A stretch of 25,877 nt of DNA. Source: Lactifluus volemus. Lineage: Eukaryota > Basidiomycota > Agaricomycetes > Russulales > Russulaceae. The stretch lies in assembly GCA_022376515.1 (NCBI GenBank), contig WTXI01000436.1:1-25877 (forward strand), in the 5' to 3' direction. The position numbers were made by a program, and so were the translations under genes. Below are positions 10,432-21,075 of the stretch, piece by piece. Below the pieces are notes generated by a model. That model worked only from the letters and a program-made list of their open reading frames with translations. It had not been told where the DNA came from and did not search any database. The first letter of the stretch is position 1, and each line of letters begins with the position of its first letter.

Positions 10432-13400
10432 TCACTTTGTAATGTGCTCTGACAGCAGCTTGATCATCTCCTTATCATCTTTATCTGCAACCTCGAATGC
10501 TGTCCTACCGCTCTTATCCACCGCTTGTATATATGCCCCGTGCTTGAGTAACAAACTTGCGACAGCGACTTTGCCCTCCTGTATTACCCAGCGCAGATTC
10601 TCAGCCCTGCATGAAGCCGCATGTAACGGGGTAGAACCATCGTCCATCCGTGCGTTCACATAGGCACCGGAACCAAGCAACAACCGAACCACATCGAGGT
10701 GACCATGTTCCGATGCGTAGTGTAATGGGGTCTTGCGGGCGAGATCCTTAGCTTTGATGTCCGCATTGTGCTGCACAAGTATCTGAACTGTCTCTAGATT
10801 TCCCCTCATAGCTGCATAATGCAGTGGAATCAAACCCCATTGGGTATCTCGGGCATTCCGCTCCGCGCCACATTCGAGTAGCCACTGCACTATTTCGGGC
10901 TCGCCGCTCATTGATAGCATTTGCAGTAGAGTTGTTTCATCCTTGCCTGGAACATTGACATTTGCACCGTGTTGGTAGAGTAACTTTGCAACATGAAGGT
11001 GCTTCCCCGCCAATGCAGCCCCCATGGGTGCCACATAATATCCGCCACGGACATTCACATCTTGGTGATGCTTAATAATGACGTGCTCCACCAAGCCATA
11101 AAGTCCACAGAGAGCGGCGTAATACAGGCAGGATCCGTTTTTTGGTCTCTGGTCTGGAGAGAAAAAGTAAAGAAGGGATTCGTAATCGGGAGAAGTGTCC
11201 ATGTCGTGGTATTGAAGCCACGTAGAAAAATGGTGTTTGTTTGGGTCAAAGAGAAGTTCCATCCCTTCCGATACACGCGATGCCACATTCTTGAACTGGG
11301 CATGCTTGATCCAATATCGAGCGGCGTATGCAGCCAATTGAAAGCTGCCATCGATTCTATCTTCGCCCTCGGTTCTATCTTCAACCTTGATGTTATCTTC
11401 GTGGAAATCATCGTCCACCGGCAAACGCAGCAGGACACCTAAGCAAGATTGTGCGAAGATGGTATGCGCGGGTTCCAAGGAGATATGATAACGGGAGACT
11501 TCGTTACTTGAGACGGAAAGGCGAGACGAGGTCAGGAACTCCTTCACCGAGAAATGCGAGAATTGTACAACCCGCAAATTGCCTGTGTCGACAATGGCGA
11601 TCAAACTAGAGCATGCTGCCTGAAGAGCTTCTTCTTGATCCTCCCACCGCCAGTCTGGGTTCAACTTTGGAATCCCTTCACCGTGGTCAAAGTTCACTGC
11701 GAGAACTTCTGCGAGCTCCTCGACACGAAGTGGTCGGGCAGCTACCACGAGACATTGTAAGAGACGATAAACGTCCTCACGATTTGAGCTTTTGATTCCC
11801 TTCAGGACACGCAGATACGTCTCGTCTAGAGATTCGGGCAATTCGCTGAGGACACGCTCAACATTGCGTGCAAGACATTCCCTCAGCGTTTCCAGCTGAC
11901 ATACGACCCATCGAAACCTGAGTGTCTGTGTGAGAACGCAGAATGAACATAGACCGACACTCGTACATTCCGTCAGCCTTTTCAGAGAGCGCCTTGATAA
12001 CCGAATCTTTAATTTCTTGTCTCCACTTCTTCATCACCAGCTCGTTGTCCGAATAAACCACTGAGCGAACATATTCGGCAATATCTTGCTTCTGGCCATC
12101 TTCGTCTTGCAGAGACAATTTGAGAGGTGTCAATTGTTCGAGGGTATGTCGTATATCGAACTCTGGACGACTTGTTACACATATATGCAAGTTCGGAAGG
12201 TGCAGTTCCACTAGTTCCTTCAGAAATTCCAAGACCTTTTGACGCGAGCGAGGTGCCCCAATTGACTTGGAAGTATTAGGGCATTCGTCAAGAGCGTCGA
12301 TAATAAGATAGATTGGCACTTGTCCAAGAAGGACAAACATGTGTTTGAGGCATTGTGAAAGTGCGCTTTCACTGGGTTGTTTTATACCTTGATCGTGCTC
12401 GGAATATAAGTCGAAAAGGGCCTTGAAACAAAGATTGGATTGACCACAGAGCTGAACGAGGAGAGAAGTTTGCAAAGCACGAGTATCTTGCTTCGAAGTG
12501 TCTTTGAAGTCGAAGAAAAAATACGCCATGTAAGATGGCCCGGCATCGAGGAACTGTTTTAAATCATGGATGATCGCGGAGCTGGTCGAAAATATCACTT
12601 GAGTGGAACGCAGCTAGTCAGACAGTGACGGACCTAAGAATACTCTTTCCGGATCCGGCTATGAAGTTAGGAGGGTGGGATCAACCATAGTAACGCCGCT
12701 GAACAAAGAATATATTTACCTTTTCCATGAATCCAGAATAGGGACCCAGAACCTGGATTTTTCCAATCTTGATATGTACGGCCTTGAGTGAACCACGAGG
12801 CAGTGCCATTGTGGTAAGCATCGCGTGCCGTGTTATAATTGATGGATGGATCTGGGGGAGAGAGCCACGTTTGGAACTTCTCTTGTGAATGGTCTCCTGT
12901 GATAATTTGAGGCTCTATACTATGGCAACCGAATTAGGAGATCACGAACGTTTCAAATCACCGATATCGCTTTCAATCTGTTGCGTCACTATAAAAACGC
13001 GACAATTAGCTATGAGAGTACCTAGAATCACTTGGATGTTGCGCACCATCAACGACCTGCACAGTGGCTGTCAGAGCCTCATCATTGGACAGTTTTTCCA
13101 ACCTCGTCAGTGCATCTTCAATATCCGTTTTTCCAGTCAGCTTCTTTAAATATCTCTCTGAGAATGGTCAGTCAACTGACAGTTCTGCTTAGGGACCGAC
13201 TCACTCCCCCATCCTTGTCTGATCTCCTTCGTCGCAATAGCCAGGATTCCAAGAATCTCCACCATTATCTTCACAACTAAGTTCTTCATCGCTTCGGTCA
13301 GTCGGACTTTGATGTAGATCTCGAGACGTTGGAAAAAGGTTTCGATTCGACCGAAAAGATCAACGAGGGTGTCTTGGCTTGCGCCGACATCCTTGGCCGC

Positions 13401-13867
13401 CTACAGAGTTTATGATCAGATTTGACTTTACCGATCAAGGAAACCACACACCATGAGTAAGACACCTATTCCAGCGAAGATGACCTTTGCTGGTGAGAAC
13501 TCCTCGAGTCGGACAGTTAGAGGGCATATCCTTGGTGAGATAAGATTCGGAGATTCACCATGCTAACACCCTGGCCAAGGGCGCCAGAAAGTGTGCATAG
13601 AACAGTAACAGTGGTGTTGAGCCATTGTTCAGAGCTCCCACTACTGCTCCGAGATTGAATGAATTGTTGAATATTGTATTGTCTGTTAAGCAGGTCGAGG
13701 ATAGCGCCAGGGGAGTCGCAATCTTCCAGTTGTACTGTGAGCTGGTTGGCAAGAAGGTCTTTCTTCGTCTTCCTTTTATACTTGATCAAGGCGGCATCGA
13801 AGATTGGCCGGAAATTGGAAGATGTGCCTGAAGAAGCCTGAGTGGTCGGGAAAGGAGTGTGAGACAT
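10432..13867 (-). CDS. NLR-like protein with Goodbye, NACHT and ankyrin domains, copy B (intact)
   Basis: Nine exons join to 2,997 nt (998 aa): 13867-13559, 13502-13452, 13400-13205, 13157-13047, 12988-12962, 12896-12720, 12658-12634, 12581-11967 and 11917-10432. All introns are GT..AG and 47-65 nt long. The N-terminal region (IFDAALIKYKRKTKKDLL onward) matches the fungal STAND Goodbye domain. NACHT follows with Walker A GKAGSGKS near residues 289-296, split by an intron, and Walker B LIIDALDEC near 391-399. After a winged-helix-like region (about 530-700), ankyrin repeats run from about 770 to the end, for example TPLHYASEHGHLDVVRLLL. Proteins of this plan are candidate cytosolic receptors in fungal self/non-self recognition; that role is inferred from the family. 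An in-frame Met 22 codons upstream (13933) is possible, but copy A has only the inner start. Copy B lacks a 14-codon linker present in copy A. Confidence 0.9.
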
Positions 13868-14415
13868 AGGATCTGCTCGAGAAGCTGGTCTGCACTTGAG
13901 GGGTTCGGTAGTTGATAAAGGTAAAGAAGACAATATAGCACTTTGCTGGGCTGCCTCGTGTACACAGAAATAGTCCCACGAAGGTGGCCGGATATAGTAC
14001 TAGATGATAGGCGCGCAATTCAACTCATGTAGTGGCATAGTATACAAAGTGACAAACATGGAAGCAGAACACATCATGGGGCCAGTCGAGATAGAGCTGA
14101 TGAGAGAAAGTCAAGGTGTTACGTGGGTAGTACTACTAGTCACGGTTGCGCATGCTGTTATGCACAATCGGCAATTCAGCATGATGATAAGCCAGTCAGA
14201 ATCTACTGGTAAGTGATGCTTTATGATGCCGGAGCATGCCCTTGCCGTGCACACAGTATCTTAAGTTGTACTGAATAAATATCTAGTTGTATATGATGTG
14301 TGTCGTGAGGCGCTCGGATGACGCTGGGGTGCACGTGCCAGTAACAGCTCGCCTGATGAGGAAAGCCCCAACCGTTGGGGGATTTTCCCCATGCTGTGAC
14401 TCATTGTAAATATTA
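13868..14415. promoter_or_regulatory. Divergent intergenic region between NLR copy B and the biotin gene
   Basis: These 548 bp separate the start of NLR copy B (leftward) from that of the biotin gene (rightward), so both promoters must lie here. The half next to the NLR gene is related to the upstream region of copy A, up to about 14100. The half next to the biotin gene is unique in the window and contains AT-rich stretches (TGAATAAATATCTAG near 14272 and TTGTAAATATTAATG just before the start codon). I cannot assign a specific factor site. Confidence 0.55.
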
Positions 14416-17048
14416 ATGTCACTGCTATTCAAGAACCTTCGCATCCATCAAGTCTTTGGTGCCAACACCGATGTCGGCAAGACTATTCTCACGTCCGGTC
14501 TCGTACGCGCCTCGGCAGCCAAAGAAAATAAGGTATTCTATCTCAAGCCGGTGAGCACGGGTCCCATGCAAGATGCTGATGACGAGTAGGTTCTGCTGTC
14601 ATAACTAACGGGTGCCGGGTGTTGAAAGTTGGCCAATCAGACACGTGAAAAGATATGCGGGACCTCGCAAAGATCTAGTGGAAGCTCAATGTCTTTATCG
14701 CTTTGATGAGCCAGTAAGCCCACATCTGGCTGCAAGTATGGCGGCAGAGAAGAAGGGTGCTCAAGTGAGCCAATGTGCATAGCCCCGTATGCCTCCTGCT
14801 GAACCTTCAGAGTGTTGTTTTACCCGCCGATGACGGGTTCGTGGCATCCATAGCGAGCTATATCCGAAAATGCGCATCAGGCCTCACGGAGAGGTCACAC
14901 ATGTACATCGAGACTGCTGGAGGTAAGGCTTAAGGTCTCTTCGTGAGTTCTCATGACGACCTGGTGCTACTGTTTTTATCTACATTCACGTCTGACGGAA
15001 CTGCTAGGCGTACACAGTCCAACATTATCCGGGACAACGCAACTCCAGACTTATAGACCACTCTTCCTTCCTACTATCCTCGTCGGTGACTCAAGGCTTG
15101 GTGGCATCTCATCCACGATCTCCGCGTATGAATCTCTGCTTCTCCGAGGCTACATTGTCGACACTGTCTTGCTTTTCAAAGACGAGTATTATCGCAATTG
15201 GGAATACCTCGAGCCTTATTTTGCAGAATATGGCGTCAAAGTCTCAGCAGTGGAACACCCTCCCCCTCGAGAAGCCGATCCAGGTCGAAACCTTGTTATC
15301 ACGGAAGAGTATTACCGCCAGCTTTCCTCCGAAAGTAACACCGGACTACGTAGTGTCGTCGAGCATTTGGATGAGAGACACGAGGAACGTCTACGAGAGC
15401 TGCATGGCATGGCGCGGCGCACCCTTGATACAGTATGGTGGCCTTTTGTCCAGCACGGGCTCATCAAAGACGAGCGGGACGTAAACGTGATTGACAGCGC
15501 ATGGGGGGATCACTTTACTGTATTTACTGGGCACAAGTCACCTCCGGCATCGGCGGCCATGCAAGGATCGCTTTTGGAGCCGCAGTTTGACGGTTCTGCT
15601 TCCTGGTGGACTCAAGCCCTCGGACATGCTCACCCTAGTCTCACGCTCGCTGCTGCCAGAGCTGCTGGGCGCTATGGGCACGTAATGTATCCCCAAGCAA
15701 CGCAGAAACCTGCTTTGCGCCTTGCAGACCGTCTCGTTCACGATGGCCCTGGAAAGGGGTGGGCGTCTCGTGCATTTATCTCCGACAATGGTTCTACAGG
15801 TATGGAAATCGCGCTGAAGATGGCCCTGCGAGTCGCCACCAAGCGTTTCGGGATACTGCCACAGGAGCGAAAGAGGATCGGTGTCCTAGGTCTGCGGGGC
15901 AGTTACCACGGCGACACTATTGGTTCCATGGACGCCTGCGAGGAAGGGGTGTACACGTGCGAGTGGCACGAAGCGAAGGGATATTGGTTTGAACCGCCGT
16001 CTGTCGGGATCAAGAATGGAAGAGCAAAAATCAATATTCCGTCGGCGTTTATGCACGAAAATGTCGAAGGAGAACCACTGTCGTGGATCTACAACGTCCA
16101 CGCGCGCCTAAACACGCCCCTCGCCGCTGCCTATCGGACACATATCAACGCTTCCCTGAAGAAGCTCACCGATGGCGGGGCGCCACCGTTCGGCGCGCTC
16201 GTCCTGGAGCCGCTCGTGCTCGGAGCGGGCGGCATGATCTTCGTAGACCCGCTCTTCCAGCGCATCCTGATAGACGCAGCTCGAGCGCGCGGTCTACCCG
16301 TCGTCTTTGACGAGGTCTTCGCGGGGCTCTGGCGTCTTGGCGTGCCCTCTGCCGCCTCCCTCCTCGGCGCATTCCCAGACGTGTCCGTACACGCGAAAAT
16401 CCTTACCGGAGGACTCGTCCCGCTCGCCGTGACGCTCGCGTCGGATGACGTATTTCGTGCGTTCGAGGGGACGAGCAAGGCCGAGGCGCTGCTGCATGGT
16501 CACAGCTATACGGCATATGCGATCGGCTGCGAAGTGGCGAATGAGACGCTGGACCAGATTGAGCGACTCGCGCGTGGGGATGAGTGGAAGGCCGCACGGG
16601 CTGCTTGGCAGGAGGAGGGGGGCCAGGAGCGTCATGACGTAGACGAGGACAGGGCTGTGTGGAGCATGTGGTCGCCTCTGTTTGTCAACGCGCTTTCGAA
16701 GCGGGGCATAATCGACCAGGCGATGACCCTTGGCACCGTGCTCGCATTCAAAGTGAGAAGCGGTGATACAGGTACGCCATTTTCTCCCTTTCCCTTTCTA
16801 ACACAATGGGAGACGGCTAAATGGAAATGACAGGATATCAATCCCACTCCGCCCAGGCACTCCTTGCGGCGCTGGGTGATGCCACTGGCGAGGCAGGTCG
16901 GGATGTGACGAGCGCACCAGGAGGGGCACACTTCAGCATACATTTCCGCACACTAGGCGATGTGGCATATCTGATGACGAGTCTGAATACGCCGCGAGCT
17001 ACTATTAGAGCGATAGAAGACAGAATTTTGGCTCTGCTTAGCCGTTAA
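14416..17048 (+). CDS. Bifunctional dethiobiotin synthetase / DAPA aminotransferase (BioD-BioA fusion)
   Basis: Five exons (14416-14585, 14641-14764, 14811-14922, 15008-16771, 16834-17048) give 2,385 nt and 794 aa, near the usual size of the fungal BioDA / plant BIO3-BIO1 fusion. The N-terminal half is BioD: P-loop GANTDVGKT (residues 15-23), HVKRYAGP, a CLYRFDEPVSPHLAA region and IETAGGVHSP (about 131-140), which make dethiobiotin from 7,8-diaminopelargonate, CO2 and ATP. The C-terminal half is a class III PLP aminotransferase, BioA: WWTQALGHAHP, SDNGSTGMEIALKMALR, GSYHGDTIGSMDA, FDEVFAGLWRLG and the PLP lysine in AKILTGG (Lys599). It converts KAPA to diaminopelargonate. Fusing two consecutive biotin steps allows channelling. 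In fungi and plants the protein is mitochondrial, though no clear presequence is seen here. Introns are 46-85 nt; intron 1 has a CTAAC branch site. The frame needs no correction. Confidence 0.95.
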
Positions 17049-17384
17049 ACACGTTTGCGTTCTGCACTTTTTTTTTTTCGTTTATTTCAAAACACCCAAT
17101 TCATCTCCTCGGCGCTTGATTGCCATTGTAGCAAAAAGTGCTCATGACATAACTCAGGTTACTGTACTTTGTAGGATCCGTTATTCGGGGATAAGCTTAG
17201 AAGGCCAGGGTCGATGGCTAGGTCTCCGCCAAGAGAAAAACTGCAATTACAGGACGAACGAGCTCCTCGGATTACATGCACAAATGAACGTAACTAAGAG
17301 CCCTTTTTGTGAATCTAAATCACAAGGGGGTACCGTTTCGACCGGCAAGCACGAACGTGCCCACAGCATTACACCTTTCTTGGT
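17049..17384. other. Convergent 3' intergenic region
   Basis: This lies between the stops of the biotin gene (+) and Sec61 beta (-), so it holds the two 3' untranslated regions. A run of ten T's with flanking T-rich DNA (about 17068-17085) follows the biotin stop. Open frames here are short and show no domain. Confidence 0.5.
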
Positions 17385-17883
17385 TTACTTTGTAAAGGCA
17401 CGGATGATCTTGGCGGAGATGTGGAGGAAGAATATGGACGCGATGAAGGAAAGGGAAAGGACTAGGACGATGAATGGGTCACTGTGATAAACAACATCTC
17501 CGGAATCAGGGGAAAAAAACAAATCAACGGAGAAGAACACGCACACCCGAAGACCTGGCGAATCATCCGTGTACAGCTTGAGCATGGTGTTGGACGACCC
17601 TCCGGCTCCTGCTGCGCGCGAAGAGTTGGGCTTGGAAACTTGCGACGCAGCAGCACGTCGACTAAAATTGACTTGTCAGAGAGGCAAATTGGGAAGCCAG
17701 GGGCGGAGCAGAGGAAGCGACACGAACCGAATTTGGGCACCAGGTGGTTTGGCAACTCCACCGGTGGAGGAGCGCGAGACGGCGGAGGGAGGTACGTCGG
17801 AGTCGGACTGAAGAAAAATACACAAGAATTGTTAGGTTTGGAGGAGCTTTACTCAGGAAAGTTGAAATTCAGAGGCTGACCAT
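17385..17883 (-). CDS. Sec61 beta subunit of the ER protein translocon
   Basis: The model is 17883-17881, 17807-17728, 17661-17545 and 17481-17385, giving 297 nt and 98 aa, a normal length for this small tail-anchored protein. The cytosolic N-terminal part begins SDSDVPPSAVSRSS, is Ser/Ala-rich and contains a basic RRAAAS segment. The conserved membrane-proximal block is MLKLYTDDSPGLRVDPF. One hydrophobic segment, IVLVLSLSFIASIFFLHI, is followed by SAKIIRAFTK at the C terminus. Sec61 beta binds the Sec61 channel in the ER membrane and aids co-translational translocation. The three downstream exons are firm, since each junction restores the family sequence. The first exon is odd: it appears to contain only the ATG, followed at once by GTCAGC (which fits GTNNGY) and a 73-nt intron with a CTAAC branch site. 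No other in-frame ATG is seen upstream. The gene diverges from Sde2. Confidence 0.92.
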
Positions 17884-18061
17884 GGGTGATTGATGATGAC
17901 GGTGGTTGTAGAAATCGAAATATTGTGTTGCTGTGCGTGTCGCGTGTCAAAAGTCGGACCTGCTTCCGTGGCCAGTTGGGTGGAAGGACCCCCGATACCC
18001 CTACTATTGGACATCAAAGCCCCCGGTTACAAACTTTATACACACTTTGATCGCCACCGCG
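17884..18061. promoter_or_regulatory. Shared divergent promoter, Sec61 beta / Sde2
   Basis: Only 178 bp separate the two start codons, so transcription in both directions must start within or very near this stretch. It contains an inverted CCAAT box (ATTGG at 18006-18010) and a TTTATAC element near 18034-18040, about 25 bp before the Sde2 ATG. These are motif matches only. Confidence 0.6.
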
Positions 18062-18962
18062 ATGTCAACCACGGTCCTCATTTCTTCATTTCCGCCTTTC
18101 CCGACCGTCGCCCTCTCCGTCCCTGATGACATTACGCTCGGAAATCTTCACGATCTCCTTTTGGCTCGTTACGCATTTCTTCCGTCCACAGCCGATTTAC
18201 ATCTCTCGCCTCTTTCTGGGACCGTGTCTGATCAAGCCACCCCACTCTCCTCTATTCTAGGGCCGCATGATGTTGGTCATTCCCTGGTCTCCCTTAGGCT
18301 AGTACCGCGCATGCGTGGTGGTAAAGGTGGTTTCGGATCCCAGCTACGCGCCGCGGGTGGCCGTATGAGCAGTCAAAAGACAAGTAATAACGACTCTTGT
18401 CGTGACTTGAGCGGTCGCCGCCTCAGTACGATTAAGGAAGCAAAAAAGTGCGTTCTTTGTTTGAGGCTGTTCACCTAGCGCTTATAATTTGATTTGTCAT
18501 TGAAATGCTACGTGTATACTAGGTTGGCCGAATACTTGGAGCAAGAACCCGAACGAAAGAAGGCAGCTGCAGAAGCTCAGCGTGCCAAGCTAGAAGCGCT
18601 TGAGCGAAAACTTGGCATTGACAAGGATGCAGGGTCCAGCTCGGATGTTGATCCGACTCAGGTTGCCGGGAGAAAACACAGGTTTGAGGACACAGAGTAC
18701 TTGGAGCAGAGTCGGGAATTAGTCGATAACGTAAAGAGCGCAGTGACAGCAGGTCTGCCGGTGTTTCCTTTTGTTGCCTTCGGACAACTCATCGTTCATT
18801 CTTTGCGTTGCAGGGCTTCTAAAGAAACGTAAGAAAGCAAAGACAGATCAAAATCCGTCCAAGTCAGACGCCCCCGCTCAAGAACAACGTCCTTCCTCTG
18901 TCGGGCACAATACTGGCACAGAGAAGGTTTCGGCTGTTAGCACTGCCGCTGTTGGAGCTTAA
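18062..18962 (+). CDS. sde2: Sde2, ubiquitin-fold precursor of a splicing/genome-stability factor
   Basis: Three exons (18062-18447, 18523-18752, 18814-18962) give 765 nt and 254 aa. The N-terminal ~87 residues form a ubiquitin-like domain ending in the processing site [16 protein letters not shown] (cut after Gly87 in the family). That signature identifies Sde2. It is followed by [19 protein letters not shown] and a charged helix, [19 protein letters not shown]. The C-terminal tail is Lys/Ser-rich ([12 protein letters not shown]). In fission yeast, deubiquitinating enzymes release the C-terminal part with an N-terminal Lys; it then joins the spliceosome and promotes excision of certain introns. 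In animals it acts in replication-stress control. An in-frame ATG at 17933 would add 43 residues not typical of the family; the inner start MSTTVLI fits a ubiquitin fold. Introns are 75 and 61 nt. The frame is intact. Confidence 0.93.
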
Positions 18963-20034
18963 CAGTGTTCCCTTTGGATTTCCTTTTCATGTCCAATCAC
19001 TAATCCTGTCCGGCGTCTCGTAACATCCATCAATATGAACGGGTATTCGCTCCTCATCTGTCTCCGTAGGTCTATATCTGAAATATATGTTTGTTTTTTT
19101 CCTACTCCCGCCCCGCTTTCATGATAGAACCTTGTCGGTGACTTTATTATAAGTTGGCTTTGATGCAATCTTTGGCGCCAGCCGGTGGGATTCCACCTAA
19201 CGACCGACACTGTCGTATGACCAGCTGACGCTACTGTCGGGGTTCGACACTATTCTCCATTCTTTCATCACATACAAAGTTTCCGGATCAAGGGTCATTC
19301 AAGGCTGCGGGGCAGTGCGTGTACCACCGCTACGGGTCGTTCAAACGAGACGCCATCGCGAAACGGACTTGTATCTGTATCTTTTCGTGTGGCGTTTCTT
19401 ATCCTTATCTTTGGGTAGTCTGCTGACTCCAAGTCTGTTCCTCCGTGATACCGCAGAACGGTTGAAGAGAGGGAGGGCCGCACAACTGGGTCACCTCCGT
19501 CATTGGTTGTTTGCAGCCCGCTCTAATTGTGGAATGCCACCAATGACATCACTTGAAGCTTTTAGTCTTCCGTCATTTTGCGTTCCTTCGCCGTGGATCT
19601 GGCCGCAAGGTCGGGAGCTGGAGCGGTCCCGGTGATTCGACCGAGTCATCCTTTACTGGGCCTCGTGTTCGTGTCTTGGGGTCGGTATCCCTGCCAACGT
19701 GTATAACCCCTGTTTCGTCCGTCGGTTCGGGATCAACAGTGAGTTGTGCCTGCAAGAATTTCGGGGAGTTTGTTGGTAGATAAACCATCTCGGAGCGCTC
19801 GCTGATACAAAGTACTGTATGGACATATAGCCAGTATCTTCGTTATCAAGTTTGTTGCCTCGTGTTGGCATGCAGGAAGGTGCCGTCATGCTCTCTATGG
19901 CCGGGACCTGGGCGCCAACGCTATCGATTTTTCGGATCTTTGACGGGCCGCGCGATCCGCTCGGAGGACGTATAAAGCTAGGCGTAGCCCGCCCCGTGTC
20001 CCCAATATTCACCCTGCTCCTCTTCTAACATTCA
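18963..20034. other. Long intergenic region before the Pro/Gln-rich gene
   Basis: These 1,072 bp contain the Sde2 3' untranslated region at the left and the promoter of the next gene at the right (TATA box at 19971). Open frames on both strands, such as 19315-19635 (+), lack recognisable domains. A GGTTCGA-like box near 19240 was checked and does not belong to a foldable tRNA. Confidence 0.45.
19971..19977 (+). promoter_or_regulatory. TATA box
   Basis: TATAAAG sits 64 bp upstream of the ATG at 20035. It is the clearest TATA element in the window and supports a real promoter for the otherwise unrecognised gene that follows. Confidence 0.65.
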
Positions 20035-21075
20035 ATGAACTCCCAATTGCTTCCCTTGTATGTCTGTTCTTCCCTTATTCCTGTCCACCTTTCATGCTTG
20101 TTTTGGTTACAGGATACCTCGGGACTGCATTGACGTCCACGCCCTACGGACGTTGAAACAGCAGTTCGCGAAACTACTTACGGGACCGGAGATTCAGCGG
20201 ATCCAAAATCGTGCCCGCGAATCCATACCTGAAGTAATTTACGCACTCAACATGACCTTCCAGGATGTTGAGGAGTGTTGGGAGGTCTGGCGCCATGATC
20301 GAGTACGAGGAGTCCTCCACAGTGGTATTTGCTTGTTCATCCCGCGTCTCAAAGGAACGATGATACCGACCCGATCAATAGGGTTTACGTACATTAGGAA
20401 CCGTATCAGTTCTGCCTGTTGGCGACGTAAAGAAGGAAGACTTCCAGCTTCCTTCCAGGGTGTTTACCCTGCCTTCCATTACGTGGGAAAGGGAAGATTC
20501 AACCAGACAATCAGCCTTGGGAGTGGCCACCAAGCGCTGGCGCCGGACCATCCACGTATCAGCACGAGGTCCATGACGCCATCACTAGCGCTAGCAGCAT
20601 CTTTGGGAATCCGCAGGTGCAGACTGCCTATCAACACCCTACAGCGAAAGTTTCTAGTCATCATGGTGTGCATGCTTCCCACACCGGCGCACAGACTGCC
20701 TATCAACACCCTGTGACCAAGACATCCGGTCACTCCGGTGTCCATGCTGCCCATACCGTTGCACAGACAGGTTATGAGTTCTACCAGACACCCCACCAAA
20801 GCCAGTCGCCAACGTCACCACATCCACATACTCCTAGCATCGTGGGAAAGGTGTTTCCTCCACCACCTGGGCCTCCCCCACCCCGGAATCTACAGCAGCA
20901 GCAACCGCAACCGCCACCACACCCGCTTCCGTTACCGCCCTCACGCGACCTTACTCCGGCTCTCTTGTCTCCTCAACTGTCACCCGAGGTAGCAACAGCT
21001 ATTGAGGTCGCCACTCGATACCTTGAAGCCGTCAACAAAGCAGTGAACATCTTTATCGAATTAAACGTGTTATAG
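20035..21075 (+). CDS. Uncharacterised Pro/Gln-rich protein with 24-residue repeats
   Basis: I do not recognise the family. A likely first exon (20035-20057, MNSQLLP) ends at a consensus GTATGT donor; the 55-nt intron ends at 20112. The next exon encodes a helical, charged segment (IPRDCIDVHALRTLKQQFAK, then IQNRARESIPEVIYALN). A later stretch, open from 20431 to 21075 in another frame, encodes a linker, two 24-residue repeats beginning AQTAYQHP, a PPPPGPPPP and QQQQPQPPP tract, and an amphipathic end (VATAIEVATRYLEAVNKAV). At least one more intron must join these frames. Candidates are 20389-20447 or 20403-20458, and both restore the frame, but neither has a strong branch site. Translation from an ATG at 20060, without the first intron, is also possible. 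The low-complexity tail suggests a scaffold or regulatory protein, but this is a guess. Confidence 0.5.
20620..20763 (+). repeat. Two 72-bp tandem repeats, in frame
   Basis: Units at 20620-20691 and 20692-20763 both begin CAGACTGCCTATCAACACCC, and a degenerate third start lies at 20764. The 72-bp period keeps the reading frame and yields AQTAYQHP..GVHA.HT twice. In-frame minisatellites of this type often vary in copy number between strains. Confidence 0.85.

Noticed and set aside
12582..12598. Start codon (MIFSTSS) just before the long NACHT exon of copy B
   Set aside because: It lies in the intron. Splicing GSGKSIL to SSAIIHDL at the acceptor GACCAG/C restores the NACHT sequence, so this Met is not coding.
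13868..13933. In-frame Met 22 codons upstream of the NLR copy B start
   Set aside because: Not excluded, but copy A has no equivalent and opens at the inner MS-R/H-T start, so the inner ATG is preferred.
17933..18061. Upstream in-frame ATG extending Sde2 by 43 residues
   Set aside because: The ubiquitin-like fold starts at MSTTVLI (18062). The extension has no family counterpart and would fill most of the short divergent promoter.
19225..19265. Possible tRNA or SINE (GGTTCGA box near 19240)
   Set aside because: No T-stem pairing around the box and no A box or acceptor stem at the right distance.
20060..20716. One unspliced frame for the Pro/Gln-rich gene
   Set aside because: It ends in a different frame from the repeat and poly-Pro region, whose 24-residue period and composition favour the other frame, so an intron is more likely.
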